Both the position numbers and the translations under genes were made by a program. This document shows positions 1 through 11,390 of a stretch of 64,000 nucleotides of DNA, one piece after another; positions within the stretch are counted from its first letter, which is position 1; every line of letters begins with the position of its first letter. Location: positions 1,736,001-1,800,000 of the forward strand of contig JBLDXI010000054.1 in NCBI GenBank assembly GCA_047495785.1, read 5' to 3'. The notes beneath the pieces were generated by a model. That model did not search any database, was not told the origin of the DNA, and saw only the letters and a list, made by a program, of their open reading frames with translations. Source of the stretch: Lepidodermella squamata (Eukaryota; Gastrotricha).

Positions 1-2212
1 GAAAGCGTTTCTTCGTTCTCATTTGATCTCCAGCACTTGTGAACTTGGCCATTAATCCCAGTTGAATCAGGCACAAGCCCCACCATACCAACACAGCTGT
101 AGTCGAGCATCTCACAGACGAATCTTCGATGGATACCAGAAAATTGTTGGAAATCAGCAGGAAAGCACCGAGATTCAGCATAAAGTCATCCGGCCTATTC
201 ACAATCACCTTTCCAGTTTTTATCATGAAGAAAGAAGGCGGAATCAAAAGCAAGAATGACGTTACTTCAAAAAGCGAAAACAAAGTTTTAATTAGTTCAA
301 TAACAAAATCGACTTACCGCAGAAAAACAGGGTTGCCTCCATAGGTAGAATTCGTACTGGCATTACTCGGCTCTGAATCGTATCTTTGGGGGGCTTTCCG
401 TCTTTCGTGCGCCACTTAATCTTATTGCTAAAAACTACCATCGAATCATTCGGCTTGAGGTTGGATTTGTAAAAGCCGATCATTTCACGGCTTGACGTAT
501 TGTGGCGTACGATAATTTGTTGGAAAATTATTGGCATGCTGCCCGAGGACCAAGACGTGTTTCGATCGAATGAATACTCGCCTCTGAGGCCAGTCATTGA
601 GAATGCATATATCTCATTTTCTAGAATTGACAGGATTTCCGCCGGATTTGTGCGGTAATTTTCAGAGCTTGTGAACCAGTCTGACAGCGTCATGTTTCCT
701 AACAAATTTCGGATTGAAAAGCAGTTTGTAAATAAAGTTTTGCTCACGATGTTTCAGGTGAGCTTCAGTTGAGTTGAGAAGAAGGCCGATTGCAACGTAC
801 TTATCATAAAGCACCGGAATCCAGTAATCATATCCTTCAACGTGACTGGGCATTTTGACTTCATTGCGGATTGCTATATTTATATCATTCAAAGTCGCAC
901 CAGTAACATTATCTCGATGATCAGGTCCGTAAATTTCAGCCAGAGGCGCATCTCCTGCGTAAAAAGCACCGGCCAACACATCTAAAAGCATAGCCTGATT
1001 GCACCAACTGCTCAAATGAGGCGGCATTGCGTTGCTCTCATCGATCGAGTTCCACATGAACAAAAAAATAACATAACCAGGTCCGTATAAGCCATATTTA
1101 TGCAAGTAACAACCGATTGTTGGGCTGTCGGTGTTCATTGATAGGATTATTCGCGGGTCTCGTAGTTTTAGCTCAGAAAACATCGAGTCGAGCTCATACT
1201 CATCGCGAGTTGACGCCCTCAGTTTACCCATGAACGCCAGGCTTATATTTAATTTATCCAGGTTTCGTAGTAAAGGTGGTTCGAGCTGAAATAATAATAT
1301 CAAAACATGTTTGCATTATAGTGAAGGCCCTTCTCGGCACGACTATTCATTATTCCCAATTCGTAATTAAACTTTAGGAAAATGATAGGCCAAGAGTAGG
1401 GGTTATGGTTAGGGTTGGAACCCAATCCTATTCCTAACTAAGGTAGAGGCTAGTGCTAGTGTTTGAGGTGTGGAGCTAGGATTAGGTTTGGGGTTAGGGT
1501 TACCAGTGGAGGATGGATTGGGGTTAGGAGTTAGTTGGGGTAAGGTATGCATAATTACCAGATCGTTGAATCTCAGGTTGTCGGTGATAAGAGATACCCT
1601 CGTCCATCCAAGTTTGCTAACCATCCTCGCCAGAGCTAGGGTGTAATAGTCTGTACTCTCGCCTAAGAAGTAGTACGGTTGACTCGTTTTCCGTTGCTGG
1701 TAAAATGTGATATCGTTCGGAAATGCCGAGAGTGCAATGACATTGTTTGGTCGGCTTGCGTAAGCAGAAATCCGCTGAGCCACTGCAGAGCAATCCGATG
1801 AAGCGACAAGCGGGAATATTGCTTCAGATCGACCGAGACGATCCAGTTTTTCCATCAAGCTCTTCGTCACAGTTTCTGCATTGCACTGTACAAAATGTGA
1901 GCTGAACCTACATAATTGATAATAAATGCTCCTGCTCACGTTATCTCGAATCAGTTCGAACACAACGTTGTAGTTTTCCAAGAAGTTTGGCAGGGCATTG
2001 AGACGTTCAAGGGCAACGTTTACTACAGCTGTGCTTGTTGGTCCAAGGCTGTACAAACCCATGTAAATTGTATGCGCCAATATTCGAACGTCTTGCTTTT
2101 TCGGGCATCTATTCTCGAGGCTTACAAATGGTGGCATTGTAACGTTCATTTCCAACTTGCTGAATACTGTTGGAGTAAATGTCAGGGCGAGAAGAGGTAG
2201 AAACACAAACAT
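1..2212 (-). CDS. GABA-B-like class C GPCR, 3' end off the window
   Basis: Multi-exon gene read leftward. Exons: 2212-1559, 1285-748, 698-318, 264-<1; phases agree (0, 1, 1). A signal peptide (about residues 1-18) is followed by a Venus-flytrap ligand-binding domain of the ANF-receptor type; a stretch around residues 270-300 (RIIL...CYLHKYGLYGPGYV) resembles the corresponding GABA-B segment, and the end of the domain carries a KPPKD motif shared with the intact paralogs at 38.1 and 58.7 kb. Exon 4 encodes the first three membrane spans of a class C 7TM domain (KTGKVIVNRPDDFMLNLGAF, then VLVWWGLCLIQLGLMAK). Family knowledge: plasma-membrane G-protein-coupled receptor. The acceptor of the last visible exon is AAG, less usual. 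Unlike the other GABA-B-like genes here it keeps introns. Ligand unknown; class assignment fairly sure. Confidence 0.8.
1395..1535. repeat. Telomere-like GGTTAG/GGGTTAGG degenerate repeats
   Basis: The plus strand holds many copies and near copies of GGGTTAGG, GGTTAG and GGATTAGG interrupted by short unrelated stretches. It lies inside intron 1 (1558-1286, 273 bp) of the GABA-B-like gene, which is five times longer than other introns in this window, so the repeat probably explains the extra length. On the minus strand it reads as a proline/asparagine-rich pseudo-coding tract, which I do not believe is translated. Confidence 0.7.
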
Positions 2213-2871
2213 TATTTTTACACTTATGCTAGCAGTTTGGAATTTTATGTGAGTATATTTGCAGAACTCTGGGATAACGCAGTAACTCCTAGGAAAGCTA
2301 ATTACTCAACATTCTTGCCCTCAGCGCGGCGATTTCTGTCATGCTTCCACGCAGCAAACAGCCGCTGTTATTGCCTCAATTAGATGAAAGCGGGGTTGGC
2401 AAAGGGTCTTCATTTTCATGCTGTACGTGACGATGATGAAAGCTATGGCTCTGCCAAATCCCGGGTGATTGAAGTGACGATTCATGAACCCGATACCGAT
2501 AGTCAATTTGGCTAGACTTAAACAACATGAAATCGATTTTCAGAAACCTGGGAATTATTACACCAATTCATGAATTGTGAGACATTTTGGTTCAAAAACT
2601 CAGATGTGAAAAATGGGACATTTTGAGTGTCAGCATACTATGATTCTTCATTTCATCCATCGGCAAAGCCTTCCTCGTTTCATTATTTAGGCTGAGGCGA
2701 AACATCTCATGTCTGAGAGTTCCTTCGTTTTAGCCCTTACTCGCTCATTTTCCAAGCCTTTGATACTATGCTGTAACCACCTCTAAGGTTTGCGTAACCG
2801 TGTAGAAGAGGTAATGCTACAACACAACACACAAGTTAAGAAAAAATCCATCCTAAAATAAATTTGAGAAC
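2213..2871. other. Intergenic, divergent spacer
   Basis: Lies between the starts of two divergent genes, so it should hold both promoters. I see no coding potential, repeat or clear TATA box. Confidence 0.5.
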
Positions 2872-5444
2872 ATGCTATCTGCTCAGAATTATCTAAAAAC
2901 CCAGCAACTCAAGCCCACGATGGCTGCCCTCATTCCCGATAATCCTGAACTCGTTTCGGCTCGTTCGCCAGACGCGATGAAGTCCTTTGGTTTCTACTGC
3001 GTCGCTTCCGCTAACAATGCCAGGATAGGTCACATTTCTGAGTGGAGTGTTACCGCATTCGCCGACTCAAACGGTTTACGTGTGTTCCACTGCACGCGGG
3101 GAGATAAATTCGCCGCTTTTGCTAGTAACGCTAGAACAAAGCTCATGTTGGAAAACCATGAAATCCATTTGATCGCCGCTTTTTCCTTAGATGATAGCCG
3201 CCAGAATAGCCCTAAAAACGTAATTATCACTCTACCTAGCCGAGACGAAGCATTGGAATTCTTTCGAAAAATCACCGCGTTTATTGGTCCAATTACAAGC
3301 AGATATTGCTTCGCTTCCTTCCACTCTGGTCGAAGGCGAGTTCCGAAGACTGATGAGTTCAACGACGAGTCGTATTTCAGACGGATAACCGCCTCAAATT
3401 GGGTTCCGGGTGGATGGGCGCCAATTTCAGAATTCATAAAATTACCCCACTTCCCTTCGGAAGAAGTGATACTGGAACAGGTGATTCAAACAATTCTAGA
3501 GGGTGGCAGGTGCTATCAGCACGGAAAATCTTGGCAACAGCACGACCATCCCGTATCAGTCAAAACCTATTGCGATCTGAACGACCTCGCAATCGAGCGA
3601 CTAGTTAAGCGGAGCAACTTAAACCTACATGATATAACCGTACATTTCGAACAGCCTTTCCACATTCCCCACTGCCTTCGAGGCAACGATGGGAAAGCAC
3701 AAATCCTGTATCAGTTTAACCGACATTTTCCTGATTTAACGGCCTTACTTATGATGGACAAGTTTCGAGAAGTAACAATTGAGGTTTTCCATCACTTCAT
3801 GATGTCACGACTTTTCTATCTACCCGGTGTTTCATGGATCAGTGGCCACCAATCTGAACCGGTCTGGTGTTACAACCTGTCTGAAGAAGAAGATTCGGTT
3901 AATGTTTTGACTCAGAGCCTGATCTTCCTCCCGAATAATTTGATGCAGACAGAACGGGGAGTTCGAATGTTCTTGACCGTTGGCATAATCATGGAACAAT
4001 CAGCGAACTCCATGTCGGATTTGATGGCGAGAATCGTGGATTTGCTCGTATTCACGACGGAATCTAATCGAGGCGCTGAGCCACCTTTACCTCATTCCAG
4101 ATGGCTAAGAGCTGTTGAGTTGGGCCGACCAGTCGGGGAGAGAACGGGGAGGTTTGACATAACGAATTCAAAAGTTCATTGGTTGCTAGCAGTTGACGTC
4201 AAGTCGACTGCCCTCCAAGCCGACCATATGCATAATCGAAGAGTAAGCTTTTTCATTGTTTTTTCCTTATAACCAGCCTTGTTTAGGTTATTGCTGAGGC
4301 CTCGGATGTAGCTGTCCATGGGGTGCCCGATACTTGGGGCCACATTCAGGAAGTTCGCACAACCCTGCCTCCTTTGAACCCGCTTCTGATACGCGCAAAT
4401 GTGCTAGTCACCTCGGACAACATGGGGAATCGAACTCTTCACCTTGAGCCAACATTCAAAAGCAAAGACGTCAGCCTTAATATTGTGAAGCTCAGTTATG
4501 ACCTTGACCCTGGTCGTTGCCGTATTCTGCCGGCTAATGGCATGTCAAATGCTGTACAAATCTGTTACATTGATCACAGGGAGCAAGCGGAAATCACGCC
4601 GATAATAGGCTTGGCTTTCAAATCCAGTAATGAACTAGCCTTGTTTCTTCGAGAAATCAAAGGATTCATTGGCCAGTTGGACTATCGAAGCCCTGATAAT
4701 GTGGTTGGATTTTGTGAGCCATTCAATAACCCGCCGACACCTGTGGATCCCAACTTTGAAGAACAATTGGAAATTGGCGGTTTCATTGGCTTCAAAGAGG
4801 CCGAGAGGATCATTAAGGATTTGATCGGCGACATAGGCCTGCAGGACAATCCCTCTTCAATTGAGATGTTTTGGCGAATGAATGATGCTGATATCATTGC
4901 AACTCATCGGAGCTCGTCTCTACGCCTGAGAATCAATTCAGTGTACTTTGAAGCCCCGTTCAATAAACCCCATTACTATTTCCAAGGGTTACTTGATCCC
5001 ACAAGCAATTGGATAGGTCCGGTTGTAAGCGAAACTACAGACGTCACGTCGGAGAATTTGAAAGCCTTGAAAACTAAACTAGCGTCCGAGGCATCAGATT
5101 TTCCAGCATTACTAGCTACAAATCCAGAGGCTGTCCCCGCATGGGCTGTCACGTTTACAACTGAAGTTCGAAGTGGAAAGCGATTCATCAAACTTTCGCC
5201 TCTTGTAGTCATGATCCCATTGAAAGAAGCTAGGCGAGATACAATTTGCATATTCAAAACAGCCATTCTCGAATTGCTTCCAGACTACGACGGTGGTTTC
5301 AAATGGGCCTCGAAAGAAGTTGTGCTTGCTTTCACGCAACGAGATTATGGTAAGCTGAGCTTGAAATACCGCTGGATACGGCTGATCGATAATGATTGGA
5401 ATGCTCCAAGTGTTGACTACGCTCTATTGCTTATTCCAGAATAG
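2872..5444 (+). CDS. Orphan two-repeat protein, 842 aa
   Basis: Two exons, 2872-4242 and 4287-5444, separated by a 44 bp GT-AG intron in phase 0 (AGA|GTAAGC ... TTTAG|GTT). I do not recognise the family. There is no signal peptide or membrane segment, so it is probably intracellular. The two halves look like diverged copies of one module: the first has FRKITAFIG and later FEQPFHIPHCLRG, the second has FLREIKGFIG and later FEAPFNKPHYYFQG, in the same order and at similar spacing. The intron falls near the junction between repeats, consistent with duplication of an ancestral single-module gene. No catalytic motif is evident. An upstream in-frame methionine choice is simple: first ATG after an A-rich leader. 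Confidence 0.75.
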
Positions 5445-5899
5445 AAAACATCTACTGTAAAATGTGCTCATTTTCTATTAAAATAGGGTAAATTTCGCAA
5501 TTGGATCATTTTTGATAAGGTAATAGATTATAGGTTAGGTTATAGGTTAAACGGCATGAAAACAAAACAAGGATGCCCTAACTACCTATTTTTCAAATTT
5601 GATTTGAAGTAGCGACGATTCGAGCCTATCCTTTTTGAGCATCATTTGCTTTGGACTCTTCAGCTCTAAAATATATAAACTTTCGCTACCCCCTAAACCT
5701 AGGTAAAGCTTCTATTGAAAAACTGAAAAATCACCCTTTTTTGCTGCGAGTTGATCAAATTTCCGATTGCCGATTAAGACGTAAGACGTGGTGCAGTTCT
5801 TTCTCTTCAACCTCGGCTCGTTTTTTGAAGTCTGTCAGCTGTCGGCAATAACAGTTGATGCAAACTGCTCACATCGCATGGAATAAGAATGCTATTCAT
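5445..5899. other. Intergenic spacer
   Basis: Short direct repeat of GGTTATAGGTTA type near 5530; otherwise nothing recognisable. The small ORFs are unconvincing. Confidence 0.4.
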
Positions 5900-6033
5900 G
5901 AGACACCATGAGATTCATAGCATGATAACTTTCAACACAGAACAATGGGAATAATGCTTAAAAGAACGGTTCCGAAGATCAGTTTTCCATCCCGAAAATC
6001 ATGTTTAAAATAAATGAATCCTGATTTTCCCAT
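5900..6033 (-). pseudogene. Ly6-like gene relic (signal peptide only)
   Basis: The minus strand from an ATG at 6033 aligns base by base with the first exon of the intact Ly6-like gene at 18.4-18.9 kb: a shared hydrophobic leader (GTVLLSIIP) and CYESHG-type start of the mature protein. Right after the leader the intact gene reads TGT GAA whereas this copy reads TGT TGA, a stop. Homology stops near 5900 and the cysteine-rich second exon is missing. It is the outermost remnant of the left copy of the duplicated block. Confidence 0.75.
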
Positions 6034-6258
6034 TTTTATTCATAGCATTAGGTAGATATTTGATCATCAGATCAAGAGTTTTTCCTTCTCCTTTAACCCA
6101 CAATATCATGAGGGGTTGGTCATTCGGGAAGGTAAATAAAGTAGGCCGCAAGCTTCCGCCGAATCCCCAATAGGAAAGCGTCGATAATGTTTCTTGTTTG
6201 GATTGCAATTCATTTTTCATTTGATTTTATATGGAAATGGGCGAAAGACAGCCCTTAT

Positions 6259-7558
6259 TCAAACTGACGTTCTGTTCGCGTCTATATCCAAGCCACTGAA
6301 CACCCGACTCTTCTCACCAGCCGTGTAATCGATTAATATCAGAAAATAAGTCATTAGAGTCGCTAAAAGCTGTAAAAATTAGACAAAAGTTAGACATCAT
6401 TTCAGGACGAAAAAAATGACTTACAGCAAAGACAATTTTCCGCCTGAGTTTGATCAATCCGACTAGTGTCAGACAAACATGGTTACTCTTGACTTGATGC
6501 AATAATATCGACAGCTGAAGCAGAGTTGGCGTATCTCTTGTAAGGTAACGCAGCCGGAATAATTTGGTTCTAACGCGTTCCGATGAGCGCTCAAGGTATG
6601 AAGAAGGGCCCAAGATTAGATAAAAAGCCAATATCGATGTAAATGCCCAGATTGCCTCAAAAAACTTGAGCAAAGGTGTCGAAGCCATGACAATACCATA
6701 AATGTGTTTCAGAGTGCCTAAAAAGCCGAAGCCAATTGTCAAAAAAGTCGCAGGGTGGATAGCTCGATCTAAATGGCGGACAGTTCGCATTAATTCACAG
6801 TGCCTAGTCTGGATTGTCTCGATCAGCCAGATGTCCGTATTTTTCTTCGCTATGTCGAACAAATCGCCTTTCGCGAGTTTCGCTATGAAATTCCCCAGTG
6901 CGACGAACTTCCACGCAACGAGAATTGCACATGCCGATATTGTAAAAAGTGAGAAGACTAAACCGGTATCAGAAACGAAGCTGAAAGCAACCCATGAAAC
7001 ACTGAGAATGTAGTAAAGATCGGTGCGGTTTCGCGGAATCAGCATATCTAGAGGGGTAGACCAACCGGGCACAGCTGATGGCTTCAAACCGAGCGCTGTA
7101 GCTACGAATATAGTGTTTGACCCATACAAAATCCAGCCGAAGAAGAAAGCTAGAATGAAGAGTCTGTTGCGTCGTTTAAGGTACTGCTCAGCGACTTCTG
7201 GTCCGAAAATGGCGGCATCGATAGTTTCAAACACAATTGGCTGAAATTTGTTACGCAAAGACCCAATAACCATTACGGTCCTCACGGTTGCACAGGCAGT
7301 GTAATGTGTTGTCAAAACTATCAAAGTGAACGTCATTTCTATGCTGCTGGAATGTGACGTTTCACTTGCGTAGGGCCATGCAAGTGACGAAGCTATCCGC
7401 CCGGCATTCAGCCAGGCAATCAGGATGAGGATGATGCAGTAAGCCTTGTAGTAGGTTCCGCAGCTTTTGTCTGGATCTCGGTTCCAATTTGGCGCCAAAC
7501 CAAGATATCTGCAACAGATGAGGAAAGGCTTCAGGGTCAAGTCTGACAGTTCAGACAT
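6259..7558 (-). CDS. Gustatory-receptor-like 7TM protein, copy 1 (414 aa)
   Basis: Exons 7558-6425 (378 codons) and 6369-6259, intron 55 bp, phase 0. Start placed at MSELSD because similarity to the copy at 19.1-20.4 kb begins there, although in-frame upstream methionines exist. About seven hydrophobic spans, no signal peptide, a long loop with QTRHCELMRTVRHLDRAI before the fifth span, and a last span in its own exon reading ATLMTYFLILIDY. A short final exon carrying TY-x-x-x-L at TM7 is the hallmark of the insect gustatory/odorant receptor superfamily (TYhhhhhQF), here relaxed. Family role: ligand-gated cation channel in the sensory cell membrane. The next gene to the right is divergent across a 314 bp shared promoter region. 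Assignment rests on topology and motif, not on strong identity. Confidence 0.7.
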
Positions 7559-7872
7559 AATATCCGCTTTAAATTTTGTCCGAAATTCGAAAATTCGAAA
7601 CACTTCTCTTCGCGCCTATGTCGTTCACATCGTCAAAAGACCGTTAATTATTTACTAAGAGTATTCTAGCTTTTCAATAAGTGCGTGCACGTCGCCAATT
7701 AATGAAGGGCTAAAGTGGGGGTGATGATGACTGTGTGCATGTGCGGCATTTTCACGTGAAAGATAGCAAACACTAATAGTAGGCTTGATCCCCCTCATCA
7801 AGGTGGCTATAATAGCTAAGTGTGATGAAATTTACGCCCCACACCTTAATGTTGGCACGAAAAATCGCTAAA
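7559..7872. promoter_or_regulatory. Divergent promoter region with TTTCACGTGAAA palindrome
   Basis: Separates the divergent gustatory-like and protease-like genes. A perfect 12-base palindrome containing the E-box CACGTG lies at 7750-7761 and is kept at the same relative place in the duplicate (20599-20610), as is a downstream GGTGGCTATAATAGC. Function is inferred from conservation between copies and may reflect only recent duplication. Confidence 0.45.
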
Positions 7873-9475
7873 ATGAAAATTGAAATTCTCTATTTTACAA
7901 TAACTATTATTGTCTTCGATGATAATCCGAGTAAAGCGGATGATGACTCATCGGAGTATGTGAGACAGTTCGAGCCTCATTATTGCAAGTAGCGAGAAAA
8001 AACCGAACATCAAGATTTTTCGCTCTTCCGAACGAGTTTCCATGGACGGTAGGACTTCATAAATGCATGGATTTTCTCATTTCTCATTGATTAAGGCTCG
8101 CTTGGAAACATTTTTTCCCGACACTCAAACTCGGCGGTTCTCTGAGGGAGTGCTAATATCGCCTTGTTGGATCCTAACAGCAGCCCATCCATGAATGGAT
8201 CCATGAAAACATCGGCTCTTTCCCTATAACACTCATGAGAGATTCGAACAGGCACCAAGGTAACACGCCGCTATTCCATAACGTTCAATCCTAATTTTGC
8301 TTTTCAAAGAGTGCGGATCGTACCCTCTGGTGTACAATGGTGTTGTTACAGCTTTTGGCAACGCTTCAGGCTGGCAGGTGAAATGTGACAATGGATTTTT
8401 TACTACGGCCGGGTCATCATACGGCTGGCTTGGATGTGTTGGTGGGGTACGGCGACAAAACAGCAACTTCGCAGAACAGCAAACGCGACAAAACAGCAAA
8501 TTTTTTATTTCGCGACAAAACAGCGAAAACTTCTGTGCAAAAGATGCACCGTGTTTCTGCTGTTATGTCGCAAGTTGTAAAATTTGCTGTTTTGTCGCGT
8601 TTGCTGTTTCGGGTATTTGCTGTTATGACGGTCTGCCGTTGGTGGCATTTGGGTCCAAGATAATCCTTGTGTTCGAAAAATTGAGCCTAACTAGTTCCGA
8701 GGCTCTTCTTTATTGAAAAATTCCGGATTCTAATTCTGTCCAACTGGCCACTACGATTGAAGTGGTAATTCATTCATAACTAAGTTTTTTGATCTTTCGC
8801 CTTGATCACTCAACCTTTTTAGGATCACCAGGAGCTGAGGCGTTTATTTGGCGAGGCTTGTGTTACTGGAGACATTACCAGTTTCCAAAATGTCTACGCC
8901 CAACTAAGAGCCGCGGAACCTGACATGGGGAAACTAATTCGTTGGCGAGACCCTGCAATAAACTGCTCCTGTTCAATCTGCCTACAGAACTCTACTTTCC
9001 TCCTCAAAACCCTCCAATGTAACGCGCAGGATGTCGACGTAATTGCCAGCCTCCTCATTGACCTCGGAGTCGATTTCAATGTCCCAGAGGCCTATTCCAA
9101 CAAAACAGCTCTTATCTTCGCTTCTCAGTTGGGTAGGGCGGATGTAGTTAGAATTCTGTTGAGAAAACGGGTCAATATCGCACATCTACGGCCTTTCTGC
9201 TCTGATCTACGCCACGAGGCAGGGTTTCATACAAGTTGTCAGATCTCTGCTATCATCTGGCGCGAATGCGAATGAAATCATTGTTGGAGGATCGACTCCC
9301 CTAATCATTGCTTCGGTTAACAATAGGACATCGGTCGCAGAGATTCTACTTCAAAACGGGGCGAGAAATACAATTGATCGACTAGATGAAATTTTCGGGA
9401 AAAGCGCGCTGATGCATGCTGTTAGCGGAAAATTCTTTGATCTGGCGCGAGTTTTACTTCGAAATGGAGCAGCAA
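7873..9475 (+). pseudogene. Decayed copy of protease-homolog/Sushi/ankyrin gene
   Basis: Aligns along its length with the intact gene at 20722-23014. Lesions seen directly: a one-base loss near 7960 that puts the first exon out of frame and into TAG; loss of most of the trypsin-like domain, since the text jumps from the AAH active-site histidine region (about 8188) to the segment just before the Sushi exon; a 192 bp foldback insertion inside the Sushi exon (8446-8637); a 10 bp loss near 9180 in the ankyrin exon; and loss of the last ankyrin repeats at about 9470, after which shared 3' flank resumes. Short open frames in the remains are relics, not genes. Confidence 0.85.
8438..8645. mobile_element. 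Foldback MITE, 192 bp, with 8 bp target duplication
   Basis: Insert 8446-8637 flanked by the direct repeat GTTGGTGG (8438-8445 and 8638-8645). The uninterrupted homologue at 21880 shows the empty site. Arms form a long inverted repeat; a 20-base core, GCGACAAAACAGCAAATTTT on the left, is exactly complementary to the right arm. The motif CGACAAAACAGC recurs several times within the arms. No coding capacity. An 8 bp duplication is typical of hAT-type transposition, so a non-autonomous hAT-like element is the likely class. Confidence 0.85.
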
Positions 9476-9523
9476 TACCCGTAAATATTATTTTATTAAT
9501 AATAAAAGTCTTTCTATTCACAT

Positions 9524-10695
9524 TTAGGCCATCATCAAGCTTACTATGATAACATCGAAGATAGTCATGATTATACTGATTGCGATGAAAAATGCTCTGT
9601 CGATGAAAATCAGGCCGCATATTTTGTTTCTGGAACAGTTTTGAGCTGTTAGGCATAACATCACCAGGCTATAGATTGATATTAAAAACCCTGCGAGAAA
9701 TTGAACGAGGATGAAAATTGTAATGTAAGACACCTTAGCAGTTTCTGGTAAGAGGCTCGAGATTGTGGTTTGAAGGAACAAATCCGTGAGCAGCACTAGT
9801 TCAAAAGACTCGTAAAGAGATTAAACTGAGCTTGATAAAAGAACTTACAAGTGACACTGTAGATAGCTCTTTCAGTATCATCATGACTGATTAATCCAGT
9901 CATGCATTGCAGAATCTGAAGAGCAAACCATGGTATGAAGATGTTCGCGACATATGTTGTACTTTTTCGCTTGAAACTGAACTCTATTATGACTCGGCCG
10001 AACTTCTTTGAAGATCCCGGCATTTCGACGGTGTTATTTCTGTAAGTTAGACTGATCAGTTCCCAAACATCAGTTTTACCAGTGAAATTTCCATTAGCTA
10101 TCCAAAGAGAGTCGGGATTCATGTGAAAATTGAAGCGATTCGTATTTTGAGTCGACTCGAAAATAATTTCGCAATTCTGGGTATCAAAGGGGAATTTCAC
10201 AAAATTCATCTCGCATATAGTGCTGAATTCTTTAGGGATCATCCAAGAAACACTTGCGTCGGAATAAAAGTAAATATATGTTGACTGCTGAACAGTCTCG
10301 AAGGGCATTAAATCGGTTGCCCCATTGATCAGAACAATGACTGGATGCCATAACTTGCTTGCTTGGAATCGGACACAGGAAACGTCTCTGTGTATTGGAT
10401 CATCGGACCAGACAGTGCACGGATGACTCCATTTTATCTCCACCCTTGCCGTAAATATGAAAGTCTCATCGCGATCAATGAGGCTGCGGAACTCAATTGC
10501 GGTGAACATCATATTTATGTCGAGTGGAGTGCTGAAATTCAAGGATGGGCGAGATTGGCTTAAAAGATCGCATTTCTGAGTGAAAAGTTCCAACAAGTAC
10601 CCCTCATGGGACTGAAATGTTCTCTCCGGTGAAAGACTACAACATATTCCAGTTGAAAACGCAATATTCAAAGCAGCAATTGCAACGAGATGCAT
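9524..10695 (-). CDS. Nicotinic-type Cys-loop receptor subunit, block copy 1 (372 aa)
   Basis: Exons 10695-9849 and 9795-9524, 53 bp intron in phase 1 just before TM2. The start is the methionine immediately before a signal peptide; a longer frame upstream lacks support in paralogs. Ligand-binding domain with WSHPCTVW, the Cys-loop CEMNFVKFPFDTQNC (13 residues between cysteines, FPFD present), then four membrane spans. The pore begins TERAIYSVTLLLTDLFLQ, giving E-R at the -1'/0' sites where cation-selective nicotinic receptors have E-K, without the Pro-Ala insertion of anion channels. There is no vicinal Cys pair in loop C, so it is a non-alpha-like subunit. The TM3-TM4 loop is unusually short (about 20 residues). 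Convergent with the ankyrin pseudogene. Confidence 0.85.
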
Positions 10696-11199
10696 TGTTA
10701 AAATCAGAGGTATGTCTAGTATGTGGAAGCAACCTATTAGGTGCCTATCAGCCGCTGCAGATATTTCACAATATTTCGAGCTGTTCTTCATTTCTGACAA
10801 CTCGGAAATGAGGTGGTCATATGTTTCTTTTGATGTGAGCATGTCAAATAAAAATGAGTTTTGTACGTAGGCCCGACGTTCAAAACTAATAATTATTCGT
10901 CGGGGAATGACTCCAGGATGTTAGCTCAATGATTGAATCTACAATAGTGAAATCGTCTGAGCTTGAAAAAAGCAGGTCACAAAATCTCTGAAGGTTAAAT
11001 TCGAAGTTATAGGCGGCATAGTGATGGAGAACCAATTACATGATTCCTATGTTACTGGCGAGCCAAATACCGCTTAATACTGAGAACTGAGAAGTGGCGG
11101 TAATTCAGTCGCTAATTCGCAAGTTTTTATGAGTAAACACCAGTGCTTTGGATCTGATTTGAGTTGATTTGATTTAGACCATATTTTCACTGATTTAGA

Positions 11200-11390
11200 T
11201 TTAAAATGATTGATTTACGCGGGGAAGCATTTTGATTTACCCCTTGGTCATGCAATCGAAAAACTTGAGACAATCCGATCCTCATTATTGCAAGTAGCGA
11301 TGCTAAACCGGACATCAGGATTGAGTTCCCATGGACGGTATGACGTTAAAATTTCGTGGATTTTGTCATTTGTAATCATTCACCCTCTAT
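11200..11390 (+). pseudogene. Relic of a third protease-homolog first exon
   Basis: Around 11275-11385 the plus strand repeats, in order, CATTATTGCAAGTAGCGA, an ACATCAGGATT stretch, the CCATGGACGGTA exon end/donor, and the start of intron 1 seen in the genes at 7.9 and 20.7 kb. Nothing further of that gene follows. It suggests a third, almost erased block copy or a partial duplication. Confidence 0.6.

Noticed and set aside
1409-1558. Proline/asparagine-rich C-terminal tail of the first exon of the left GABA-B-like gene
   Set aside because: It is the translation of telomere-like repeats in the intron; splicing at 1559/1285 gives a normal flytrap domain.
8297-8716. Cysteine-rich small protein spanning the foldback element
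   Set aside because: The frame is a chance fusion of the broken Sushi exon with MITE sequence.
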